DNA of 6,286 nucleotides from Opitutus sp. GAS368 (GTDB taxonomy: Bacteria; Verrucomicrobiota; Verrucomicrobiae; Opitutales; UBA953): NCBI GenBank assembly GCA_943332745.1, contig CALQQQ010000073.1:1-6286 (forward strand), read 5' to 3'. Made by a program: the position numbers and the translations under genes. The notes below the pieces were generated by a model. That model saw only the letters and a program-made list of their open reading frames with translations, ran no database searches and was not told where the DNA came from. Position 1 is the stretch's first letter, and each line of letters begins with the position of its first letter. Shown here piece after piece: positions 1-6,286 of this stretch.

Positions 1-2
1 AC

Positions 3-1907
3 TTGGTCGCCACGGGTCAGCCGGCCTTCTGCCTCCACCAAGCCTGGGGTATCGGCGTCATCCGCGCCTACGACGAAGCCACCAAGCGCCTCACCGTCGA
101 TTTCCCTGAACAGAATAAGAAGGCCCACGCCATGGATGCCGCCTTCTTCCTCGGAAAGATCGAGGTCATCAATCCCAACGGCGTGGTAGCCAAGGCCTAC
201 GCCGACACCAGCAAGGCCGAGGTCGCCAACATGGTCGCCAACGACCCCGCCGGCGTCGTGAAGGCCCTTCTCGCCGAGTACCCTACTGGCGAATGCACCT
301 CCTACGCCCTCGAAGCCAATCTCGACCGCGTCTATTTCGCCTCCCTGCCTGCCGGCAAGGATCGCGCCACCTCTTTTAAGGCCTGGTGGACCAAGGCTCG
401 CGCCGCCCTCCGCAAGGACCGTGCCATCCTCGTCCCTGAGCGCAAAGGTGGCCTGTACGCCCTGCTCGAAGCCCCGAAGGACCTCGGCGAAGACCTTTTC
501 GCCCAATACGAAAGCGCCCCCAACTTCGAACGTAAGCTCGTCCTCCTCGAAGAACTCGCCGGTGCCACCGCTACCGAGACCCGTTCAGCCGCCACCCCCG
601 CCAATCTCGATAAAGTTTCCGCCGACCTATCCAAGGAAATCAAGAAGCTCGAGACCGCCCGCAAGCGCGACAACCTGCCGGCCATCCTGGGCGGCATCTG
701 GAACCGCGACAAGTTCTTCCGCTCCGCCGTCGAGAACGTCGAGACCGTCAGCCCCACCGCTTCCGAAATCATCGCCCTCTGCACCGAAAGCGACCTCGCC
801 TTCGTCGCGCTGAACATCCCTCACACCACCGAGAAGATCCGCAGCCTGCTCGACCTCGTCCGTGCCCACCACGGTGATAACTGGGCCGAACGTGCGTTTG
901 ATCTACTCCGTAACCGCGACATCGGCGGCACCAAGAGCGGCTCCGCCAAGCTCGTCTCCGAGTCCATTGCCTATCTGTGCGACCAGGAACTCGCCGCTGC
1001 CGTTGCCAGCCGCTTCGCTCAGTGGCTCGAGACCCGCGAACTCCGCGCTCCGGTAATCATCTGGATCATCAAGAACCGCGACTCCAAGAAGTACGCGGGC
1101 ATCGTCACCCAATTGATCAACCCCTCGCTGCTCGGCGCCATTCTTTCGTCCATCGATACCGAATCGCTCGAGTCCAACTCCACGGCCCGCATCCCTCTGG
1201 CTAACGAGCTGATCAAGGACAAGGAACTCATCGCCAGCATCCTGGCCCCAGCCGACGGCAAGAAGGCCGACAGCGAGACCATCTTTGACCTCACCCGTAC
1301 GATGATGAGCAGCCAAGGTTTCGACGAGATGACCAAGAAGGCCCTCCTCTCGCGCCTCGCCAAGATCGAGCCGCACGTGCAGCGCCTCGCCAAGTCCAAG
1401 CACTCCGGCTCCGAAGCCGAGGAGAAGGAACTCTTCGTCTCCAAGCACTCCAAGGAAGAAAAAGAGCGCGAACTCGAGGACATCGTCAAGGTGCGCCTCC
1501 CCGCGATCAAGGAAGCCATCCAGATCGCCAAGGAACATGGCGACTTGAAGGAAAATTCCGAATACAAGATGGCCCGTCAGGACCATGACACCCTCGCCGC
1601 CCGCCGCGCCGAGCTCGATGGTATGCTCAAGAAGGCCAAGGTAACCGATTTCAAGGAAGCGAAAGCCGACGACATCAGCATCGGCTCCAGCATCGTACTG
1701 CGCCGCGGCTCCGACCAAGTTGAGATTGCCTACGACATCCTCGGCGCCTGGGACGGTAAGCCGGAGGAGAACATCCTCTCGTACATCTCCCCGCTGGCCA
1801 AGCAGTTCCTGAACCATAAGACCGGCGAGACGTTCACGACCAACATCAACGGCAAGGCGGAATCCTGGACGGTCATCCGCATCACCCGCTGGGTCGACAA
1901 GCGCTAA
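3..1907 (+). CDS. greA: Extended GreA/GreB-family transcription elongation factor (5' end outside window)
   Basis: Gre factors enter the RNA polymerase secondary channel and stimulate cleavage of backtracked RNA. The last ~150 residues are a full Gre module. A coiled coil spans about 485-556, with the tip motif HGDLKENSEY at 512-521, so D514 and E517 match the catalytic acidic pair (D41/E44 of E. coli GreA). An FKBP-like domain follows at about 557-630, with YDILG and the conserved SPLAKQFL segment. Residues ~8-56 resemble a small beta-barrel (CarD/Tudor-like) domain, by eye only. Residues ~60-480 form a long, mostly helical region with a WWTKAR motif near 128. E. coli GreA is only 158 residues; this size recalls the long Gre proteins of Chlamydia and some spirochaetes. 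The frame is open to the first base and the first in-frame TTG has no upstream context, so I treat the gene as 5'-partial and that TTG as probably Leu. The gene ends in TAA, 25 bases before a terminator. The Gre family call is firm; the role of the extension is unknown. Confidence 0.93.
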   Translation: MVATGQPAFCLHQAWGIGVIRAYDEATKRLTVDFPEQNKKAHAMDAAFFLGKIEVINPNGVVAKAYADTSKAEVANMVANDPAGVVKALLAEYPTGECTSYALEANLDRVYFASLPAGKDRATSFKAWWTKARAALRKDRAILVPERKGGLYALLEAPKDLGEDLFAQYESAPNFERKLVLLEELAGATATETRSAATPANLDKVSADLSKEIKKLETARKRDNLPAILGGIWNRDKFFRSAVENVETVSPTASEIIALCTESDLAFVALNIPHTTEKIRSLLDLVRAHHGDNWAERAFDLLRNRDIGGTKSGSAKLVSESIAYLCDQELAAAVASRFAQWLETRELRAPVIIWIIKNRDSKKYAGIVTQLINPSLLGAILSSIDTESLESNSTARIPLANELIKDKELIASILAPADGKKADSETIFDLTRTMMSSQGFDEMTKKALLSRLAKIEPHVQRLAKSKHSGSEAEEKELFVSKHSKEEKERELEDIVKVRLPAIKEAIQIAKEHGDLKENSEYKMARQDHDTLAARRAELDGMLKKAKVTDFKEAKADDISIGSSIVLRRGSDQVEIAYDILGAWDGKPEENILSYISPLAKQFLNHKTGETFTTNINGKAESWTVIRITRWVDKR

Positions 1908-1932
1908 GCAACCAGCCGAATGGCCCGCTGAA

Positions 1933-1961
1933 GAAGCCCCGGAAACGGGGCTTCCTCTTTT
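1933..1961 (+). terminator. Intrinsic terminator after the greA-like gene
   Basis: The arms GAAGCCCCG (1933-1941) and CGGGGCTTC (1946-1954) pair perfectly over 9 bp around a GAAA tetraloop (1942-1945). A T-rich tail, CTCTTTT (1955-1961), follows. The hairpin begins 25 bases after the greA-like stop codon. It should end that transcript before the next gene. No comparable T-run exists on the opposite strand, so it is probably one-directional. Confidence 0.9.
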
Positions 1962-1988
1962 GACACGGACGCCGCCGCGCCCTAACCT
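1960..1988 (+). promoter_or_regulatory. Sigma-70-type promoter, probably leaderless, for the ArsR-methyltransferase gene
   Basis: A perfect -35 hexamer TTGACA lies at 1960-1965. After a 17-base spacer comes TAACCT at 1983-1988, which keeps the most important -10 positions (TA at the start, T at the end; pattern TANNNT). Only six bases, GCCCGC, separate the -10 from the ATG at 1995, so transcription would be expected to start at or next to the A of the start codon, giving an mRNA without a 5' leader. This fits the lack of any Shine-Dalgarno sequence before that ATG. The first two bases of the -35 are also the last two of the preceding terminator's T tract. Confidence 0.65.
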
Positions 1989-1994
1989 GCCCGC

Positions 1995-2933
1995 ATGTCC
2001 GACCCTTGGGAAACCCTGCGCCTCTTGGCCGACCCGACCCGGTCCCGCATGCTGCAACTCTTACAGCGCGGCGAACTGGCGGTCGGCGAGCTGCAGGAGA
2101 TCCTCGGACTACCCCAGTCACGCATCTCGACGCACCTCGCGCTCCTCCGCAAGGCCCAGCTGGTCAAGGATCGTCGCGACGGTAAAAAATCCTACTATGC
2201 ACTGGCGCGGGATCTGCCCGTGAGCGTCGCTGGCGTCGTCGAGGCCGCCCTGGCGGCTAGCGCCCGCGAACCGAAAGCTGCGGCCGACCAACGCGCCCTG
2301 CAACGCATCGTCGAAAAGCGGCGCCAAAAGGCCGAGCAACACTTCAACCTCGTCGCCGACCGGCTTGGCCGGAATTACTGCCCGGGGCGCTCCTGGGAGG
2401 CAATCGGCCAGATGCTCTTCCTACTGACCCCGCGGGTGCGCATCGCTGACCTCGGAGCCGGCGACGGTACGCTTTCGCGACTTCTGGCCCGGCAGGCCGA
2501 AAGCGTCCACTGCGTCGACAACTCCCCTCGGATGGTTCAGGTCGGTCGGGCCTTGGCCAAGAAAGAACACCTACGGAACCTGACGTACATCCTAGGCAAT
2601 ATCGAGAAAGTCCCCTTGCCTGACCGCAGCATCGACCTGGCCCTCCTCAGCCAAGCCCTGCATCATGCCGAAAACCCCCGCCAGGCCCTGGCGGAAGCCT
2701 TCCGCATCCTGAAACCAGGTGGCCGCCTCTTGATTCTCGACCTCCGAGCCCATCGCTTCGAAAAGGCGCGCGAGCTTTACGCCGACCGCTGGCTGGGCTT
2801 CAAGGAAAACGACCTGCACGATTGGATCGAGGAAGCCGGCTTCAGCCATTCCGAGGTTCGTGTGGTCGCCAAAGAGGTCAAGGAGCCCGCCTTCGAGACA
2901 ATTTTGGCCACCGGCTTGAAGCCCGGCGCCTGA
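1995..2933 (+). CDS. ArsR-family winged-helix regulator fused to a SAM-dependent methyltransferase domain
   Basis: The 312-residue protein has two domains. Residues ~4-72 are an ArsR-type winged helix: LADPTRSRMLQLL at 11-23, a recognition helix around PQSRISTHLALLRKA (40-54), and a wing at DRRDGKKSYYAL (59-70). The ELCVCDL-type metal-binding cysteines of ArsR/SmtB sensors are missing (ELAVGEL here), so classical metal sensing is unlikely. A charged linker follows (~90-120), then a class I methyltransferase fold. Motif I is DLGAGDG (152-158), with acidic D175 at the end of strand beta-2 for the SAM ribose, and LKPGG at 239-243 after motif III. Known two-domain relatives include ArsR-methyltransferase regulators linked to the methionine/SAM cycle (SahR type, from memory), so sensing of SAM or S-adenosylhomocysteine is a reasonable inference. 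No methionine-cycle gene is visible nearby to support it. The ATG at 1995 is chosen because the ArsR domain begins at once and the promoter ends just before it. Catalytic versus ligand-sensing use of the second domain cannot be decided here. Confidence 0.9.
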   Translation: MSDPWETLRLLADPTRSRMLQLLQRGELAVGELQEILGLPQSRISTHLALLRKAQLVKDRRDGKKSYYALARDLPVSVAGVVEAALAASAREPKAAADQRALQRIVEKRRQKAEQHFNLVADRLGRNYCPGRSWEAIGQMLFLLTPRVRIADLGAGDGTLSRLLARQAESVHCVDNSPRMVQVGRALAKKEHLRNLTYILGNIEKVPLPDRSIDLALLSQALHHAENPRQALAEAFRILKPGGRLLILDLRAHRFEKARELYADRWLGFKENDLHDWIEEAGFSHSEVRVVAKEVKEPAFETILATGLKPGA

Positions 2934-2963
2934 GTTATTCACAGGAGAAGACCCCGGGGGCGA

Positions 2964-2990
2964 TTGATGCCGAATTCGGAGGACTAAAAT
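2964..2990 (+). promoter_or_regulatory. Candidate promoter for the TPR gene
   Basis: TAAAAT at 2985-2990 differs from the -10 consensus at one position and is the most AT-rich hexamer in this 138-base gap. The best -35 match is TTGATG at 2964-2969, but the spacing is only 15 bases, which is short. If used, transcription would start near 2997 and leave a leader of about 75 bases before the ATG at 3072. The -10 overlaps the ATG of a mini-ORF, so the two readings compete. Confidence 0.35.
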
Positions 2991-3033
2991 GGGCTTATTG
3001 CTTGGCAACGCTGGGCATCTTGGCAAATTCTGA
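2989..3033 (+). CDS. Possible 14-residue leader peptide upstream of the TPR gene
   Basis: A near-ideal Shine-Dalgarno GGAGG (2978-2982) lies six bases before ATG 2989, and the frame reads MGLLLGNAGHLGKF then TGA at 3031-3033. It is the only candidate start in the window with such a site; neither long gene with a visible start (1995, 3072) has one. Three consecutive leucines use TTA, TTG and CTT, codons that are uncommon in the neighbouring genes. The peptide resembles no family I know. It could be a regulatory leader, a chance ORF, or not transcribed at all if the overlapping TAAAAT acts as a -10 box. Confidence 0.25.
   Translation: MGLLLGNAGHLGKF
3001..3026 (+). repeat. Two direct copies of CTTGGCAA, 18 bases apart
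   Basis: CTTGGCAA occurs at 3001-3008 and again at 3019-3026. An 18-base period is close to two helical turns and also equals six codons of the mini-ORF. Each copy contains TTGGCA, a five-of-six match to a -35 box, but no good -10 follows either one. They may be binding sites for a regulator or chance repeats. In the rest of the leader (3034-3071) I see only a 5-bp hairpin, GGAGC/GCTCC at 3048-3062, and no ribosome binding site. Confidence 0.3.
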
Positions 3034-3071
3034 ACACCCCCCGACGCGGAGCCCAGCGCTCCCTTCACCCG

Positions 3072-3173
3072 ATGCTTATCCAAGAGTCCCGCACCTACAA
3101 ACTGGCCAAGGCCGCACTGCTCGCCGTCCTCCTCGCCGTGACACCGCTCACTGGCCGTCTGCACGCCCAGGCC
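3072..3173 (+). other. Signal peptide coding segment of the TPR protein
   Basis: Residues 1-34 show a basic n-region (R7, K10, K13), a hydrophobic core of about 15 residues (A14-G28, rich in Ala, Leu and Val) and a cleavage region LHAQA, with AQA|T after residue 34 or LHA|Q after residue 32. No lipobox cysteine is present, so signal peptidase I export is expected. The mature protein then starts with a short Pro/Ala-rich stretch before the first TPR. Confidence 0.85.
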
Positions 3174-6100
3174 ACCAAGCCTGCGGCCGCCGCCGCAAAA
3201 CAGGAAGACCCTCTCTCCATTCTCTTCAAGTCGGCCGAGAAGGCCCTTGAGGAGAAGAAGTACAAGGACTCCTTGGCCCTCTTCGAGGAACTGGACACCA
3301 AGGCCGTTGATGTAGAGCCGAAGCTCAAGGCCGTCGTGTCCTTCCGTAAGGCAATCTGCCAGTTCTTCATCAAAGACTGGCCGCGCGCCGAAACCGAACT
3401 GACGGTCTTTTTGGATAAATTCCCCAAAGGTACCGAAGACTTCTTCGACAACGATAACCGCCGCGGCACCGCCGAACTCCTGCTCATCGAAGCTTTCTCG
3501 AAGCAAGGCAAGTGGGACCTCGCCTTGGCACGACTCGAGAAAATCCGCACCAACACACTCGCCCGCCCCGAAGAGCGCGTGAACGCCTTCACGCTCTCGG
3601 CCCAAATCATCGTCGACCGCAACAAGAGCGCACCGGAAGAGGCCAAGAAAGCCGCCTACTCCCAGGCCATCGGCTTGCTCAAGCAGGCCACCGCCGACGG
3701 CATCAGCACTCCCGAGCGCCGCGAAGCCGCGTATAAGCTCGTCGAGATGTACACTAAGCTCGGTCTTACGAAGGAAGCGAGCCAGCTCAAGAACGAGATT
3801 GACGCCAAGAGCAGCGGCTCGCCCGTCGAGGTTGTCCGCTCGAATTTCCAGCGCCTCGAGATCGGTGACTCACGTTTCGCCGCCGCCGAATCGGCCGCCG
3901 ACGAGAACTTCCGCGCCGACTTCTACCGTCAAGCACTGACCAACTACCAAGGCACGCTGCGCCGCGCCAGCCTCACCAGTTCGTTCGGCCGGGCAATCGA
4001 AAGCAAGCAGGCCGAAGCAGACGCCCTGACCAAGAATTTCCCCAAGCCGAATCCGGAACAGGCCGCGAACATCGAGCGGGTTAAGCAGGAGGTTGCCCAG
4101 TTCAAGAAGATCCAGGAGGAATTCACCGCGAACAAGGACTACGACGCGTTCATCTCCTACCGCATCGGTCTTTGCCTGCTCGAGCTCAAGCGCCCCTGGG
4201 AAGCCCATGTCGCCTTCCTCGATATCTTCGAGAATAGCCCCGCTTTCAGCCGGATCTCCGGCGCCTACTACTACCACATCGTCTCGCTGCGTCGAATCGG
4301 ACGTAACAGCGAAGCCCAGGCGAAGTGCAAGGAGTTCATCCAGAAGTTCCCCAAAGACGACCAAGTCTCGCCCATCGCCCTGATCCTCGGCGACATCTCG
4401 CAGGAACGCGAAGAATTCCCCGAGGCGATCGCCCATTACAAGTGGGTCCTGGCGAACGTGAATAATCTTACCCCGGAAGTGGCCGAGGAGATCGATTTCC
4501 GCATCGCCGCCTGCCTCTTCTCACAGGTCGACTGGGCCCTGGCCCAGAAAGCGTTCGACGAATTCCTCAAGAAGTACCCGAGCTCCCCCGTCCGCCAGCA
4601 GGTGCTCTACATGAACGCACTCTGCTCGTTCTTCCAAGGCAAGTACAAGGAGACCAAGGTTAGCTTCGACAAGTACGAGCAGGAGTATCCGAAGGGCCAG
4701 TTCATCCCCGATGTCCGCTACCGTCAGGCCATCGTGAAGTTCGGCATCAGCCCCCCAGACATCCCAGGAACGATCAAACTCTGCGAAGACTGGCTCAAGG
4801 ACTTCTCCAAGGACCGCAGCGACGAAGTCATCGCCCAGACCCCCGAAGTCTACACCTTGATCGCCGACGCCAACATCCGCCTCGCCGACGAGATCGACAA
4901 GCGCGTCAAGGCCGCCGACCTCGACGTCCGCATCAACGCCAAGACCCCAGAGAAGGACAAGTTCGTCGAAATCCGCACCAAGGTCGAGAAAGAGAAGGAA
5001 GCCGTGACAAACAAGGCCATCGACGCCTACGAGTCCGCAGCCAAGAGCGCCCGCACTAATCCGCAAGCCCTGGAATTCGCCCTCGGCGAGCTTCGTAAAC
5101 TCCTCCCGGGACGCGGCGAGCACAAGCGCATGCGCGACCTCTTCAAGGAAATCTTCGACTGGAACCACAACGACCCGAAGGCGATGACCTATCTCTATGA
5201 GGTCATCCGCTCCACCGAGCGCATGGGCGACATGCCGGAGTTCGCCGCCGAAGCCGAAAAGGTCCGCAAGAAATTCAGCGCCCAGCTCGCCGAGGCCCGC
5301 AAGGCCGTCGACACAGTCGAGCGTAAGCAGGGCGTCACCCAACCCGAGATTGACGTCGCCAAGGCATCCGTCCGGAAGCTCTCCACCGAACTCGAAGTCG
5401 AACTGGCCAAGGTCGAGGCTAAGCGCCAGGTCTCCATCGCCGACCAGAAGAAGCGCGCGCTCAAAATTCTTTCCGACGCCGTCTCTGAGTCGATCAACGA
5501 CCGTACCCAAGAAGGCACCGAGAAGCTCATCGTCTTCCTCGCCGAGAAGCTCGCCCGCAAAGTCAAGCGCGTGAAGCCCGGAGCGAAGCCCGAACCTGGT
5601 GCCTATACCAGCGCTGAGGCCGAGAAGGAACTCACTAAGCTCCTCCGCCTCGAGGAAAACCGCGCCTCCTTGGTCGCCCAGGCCCGTGGCTTCTTCGCGC
5701 TCGGCCAGCTGGCCATTTTCACCCGCGAGCCAGAGAAGACCGCCGACAACTTCGCCAAGATCGCCCAGAACTTCAAGGCCGAGGAGCTCAACCCGACGAT
5801 CCTTGCGCTCGTTGGCGACAGCCTCCTCGCGAAAGGCGACCACAAGAAGGCCGCTGATTATTTCGGCTACATCCTCGAGCATTCCCGCTCCTCGGAATAC
5901 GCCGACTACAGCTTCGCCGGTCTGGCGGAGATCGCCTTCGCCAACAAGAAGTACGCCGAGGCCCTCTCGCTTTGCAACGAAGCCATCGAGAATAACATCC
6001 TCATGTCGAAGGAACTCGACCTGCGCTTCACGCGCGCCCGCGCCCTTACCGAGCTCATGAGAATGGAGGAGGCCTTCAAGGCCTTCGAAGAGATCATCCG

Positions 6101-6286
6101 AACCAAGGAGTGGCGCGGCGACAAGACGGCCGCCTCGCTCTACTGGCTCGGCCTAATCCATGAGCGCAACGCCATCCAGATGGCGGAAGGGAAGCCCAGC
6201 CTGATCAAAAAACCCAAGGAAGGGACTGATTTGGCCAGTGTGCCGAAAGAGTTGGCGGGCACCTCTCCCACTTCAGGAGTGGCGCC
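3072..6286 (+). CDS. Large exported TPR and coiled-coil protein (3' end outside window)
   Basis: The frame is open for 1071 complete codons with no stop before the window end. The start at ATG 3072 is chosen because it begins a good signal peptide; the frame is open upstream only to the TAA at 2985 and has no other ATG there. It lacks a Shine-Dalgarno. After export, most of the chain is TPR-like helix pairs: clear units lie near 50-78, 88-119, 133-160, 215-245, 355-390, 396-428, 433-465, 472-505, 507-541, 545-578, and again at 905-935, 940-972, 978-1010 and 1017-1040. Phrases such as a helix followed by FLKKYPSSP or FIQKFPKDD are typical of YbgF/BamD-like outer-envelope TPRs. Residues ~630-660 and ~733-830 are long charged helices likely to form coiled coils, followed by a Pro/Lys/Gly-rich hinge (~831-848). 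The likely role is a periplasmic scaffold; no enzyme motif is seen. From memory, similar verrucomicrobial genes often precede ExbB/ExbD/TonB-type genes, which would lie outside this window. After ~1041 the protein loses TPR character (see findings). Confidence 0.9.
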   Translation, partial: MLIQESRTYKLAKAALLAVLLAVTPLTGRLHAQATKPAAAAAKQEDPLSILFKSAEKALEEKKYKDSLALFEELDTKAVDVEPKLKAVVSFRKAICQFFIKDWPRAETELTVFLDKFPKGTEDFFDNDNRRGTAELLLIEAFSKQGKWDLALARLEKIRTNTLARPEERVNAFTLSAQIIVDRNKSAPEEAKKAAYSQAIGLLKQATADGISTPERREAAYKLVEMYTKLGLTKEASQLKNEIDAKSSGSPVEVVRSNFQRLEIGDSRFAAAESAADENFRADFYRQALTNYQGTLRRASLTSSFGRAIESKQAEADALTKNFPKPNPEQAANIERVKQEVAQFKKIQEEFTANKDYDAFISYRIGLCLLELKRPWEAHVAFLDIFENSPAFSRISGAYYYHIVSLRRIGRNSEAQAKCKEFIQKFPKDDQVSPIALILGDISQEREEFPEAIAHYKWVLANVNNLTPEVAEEIDFRIAACLFSQVDWALAQKAFDEFLKKYPSSPVRQQVLYMNALCSFFQGKYKETKVSFDKYEQEYPKGQFIPDVRYRQAIVKFGISPPDIPGTIKLCEDWLKDFSKDRSDEVIAQTPEVYTLIADANIRLADEIDKRVKAADLDVRINAKTPEKDKFVEIRTKVEKEKEAVTNKAIDAYESAAKSARTNPQALEFALGELRKLLPGRGEHKRMRDLFKEIFDWNHNDPKAMTYLYEVIRSTERMGDMPEFAAEAEKVRKKFSAQLAEARKAVDTVERKQGVTQPEIDVAKASVRKLSTELEVELAKVEAKRQVSIADQKKRALKILSDAVSESINDRTQEGTEKLIVFLAEKLARKVKRVKPGAKPEPGAYTSAEAEKELTKLLRLEENRASLVAQARGFFALGQLAIFTREPEKTADNFAKIAQNFKAEELNPTILALVGDSLLAKGDHKKAADYFGYILEHSRSSEYADYSFAGLAEIAFANKKYAEALSLCNEAIENNILMSKELDLRFTRARALTELMRMEEAFKAFEEIIRTKEWRGDKTAASLYWLGLIHERNAIQMAEGKPSLIKKPKEGTDLASVPKELAGTSPTSGVA
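6195..6286 (+). other. Compositionally distinct, possibly inserted, segment inside the TPR gene
   Basis: From about codon 1042 the frame stays open, but the protein changes from helical TPR to a segment rich in Pro, Gly, Thr and Ser. In the last 30 codons, by hand count, 11 end in A or T and 8 in C; in codons 977-1006 it is 4 and 15. The segment ends with a near-palindrome, CCACTTC-A-GGAGTGG (6268-6282, one T-G mismatch), and a GTGCC/GGCAC pair at 6240-6262. The opposite strand is also open here. A dispersed repeat inserted in frame is one explanation; a natural loop or tail is the other. Confidence 0.3.
6268..6282. repeat. Near-palindrome at the window end
   Basis: CCACTTC (6268-6274) and GGAGTGG (6276-6282) form a 7-bp inverted repeat with one T-G wobble around a single A, followed at once by the GGCGCC palindrome (6281-6286). 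It is too tight to fold as a hairpin without opening the inner pairs, leaving a 5-bp CCACT/AGTGG stem with a 5-base loop. It may be part of a repeat element cut by the window edge. Confidence 0.35.

Noticed and set aside
903..2057. Minus-strand ORF of 384 codons across the greA-like gene and the next promoter
   Set aside because: It is antisense to two well-supported genes, crosses their terminator and promoter, and encodes Gly/Leu/Val-rich sequence typical of the complement of C-ending codons.
2952..2959. CCCCGGGG as a terminator after the ArsR-methyltransferase gene
   Set aside because: A perfect palindrome without a loop cannot fold into a hairpin of useful size, and no T tract follows.
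3002..3018. Sigma-54-like site (TGGCAAC...GGCAT)
   Set aside because: The GG and GC elements are nine bases apart instead of the required ten, and the -12 element lacks TTGC.
2822..3250. Plus-strand ORF of 142 codons bridging two genes
   Set aside because: It is out of frame with both flanking genes, with an Arg/Pro-rich shadow-type translation and no good start signal.
2592..3605. Minus-strand ORF of 337 codons spanning the ArsR-methyltransferase end, the leader and the TPR start
   Set aside because: It covers two coding genes and their gap in antisense, with biased composition and no family resemblance.
4521..5882. Minus-strand ORF of 453 codons
   Set aside because: It is wholly antisense to the TPR gene; the Leu/Glu/Gly/Val-rich translation mirrors GAG, CTC and GCC codons. 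There is no recognisable domain.

Overview
This window is about 6.3 kb of GC-rich DNA (roughly 60% G+C, strong C/G preference at third codon positions) carrying three protein genes, all on the + strand. No RNA gene, CRISPR array or transposase gene is visible. The best guess at the source is a verrucomicrobial (PVC superphylum, Opitutae-like) bacterium. The reasons are the very long GreA-type protein with a large N-terminal extension, the near absence of Shine-Dalgarno sequences in front of the main genes, and the very large secreted TPR protein. This assignment is inference; no taxonomic marker gene is present.

Layout: (1) 1-1907 holds the 3' part of a gene for an extended GreA/GreB-family transcription elongation factor, entering from upstream and ending at a TAA. 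(2) 1908-1994 is a compact 87-base intergenic region. It contains a clear intrinsic terminator (9-bp stem, GAAA loop, T-rich tail) whose T tract runs directly into a perfect TTGACA -35 box. A TAACCT -10 element lies 17 bases further on, only 6 bases before the next ATG, which is the geometry of a leaderless transcript. (3) 1995-2933 is a 312-residue ArsR-type winged-helix protein fused to a class I SAM-dependent methyltransferase domain. (4) 2934-3071 is a 138-base leader with a TAAAAT -10-like box, a 14-codon mini-ORF with the only strong Shine-Dalgarno I found at a candidate start, and two direct copies of CTTGGCAA. (5) 3072 to the window end is an open reading frame of more than 1071 codons for an exported TPR/coiled-coil protein, whose 3' end lies outside the window.

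The three genes do not form an obvious pathway. The terminator separates the elongation-factor gene from the regulator/methyltransferase, and no terminator is seen between the latter and the TPR gene, so those two could be partly co-transcribed. The most unusual points are the terminator/leaderless-promoter fusion at 1933-1995, the leader before the TPR gene, and the last ~80 bases, where composition and protein character change abruptly within an unbroken frame, as if a repeat-like segment had been inserted in frame. No convincing new multi-gene system is present.
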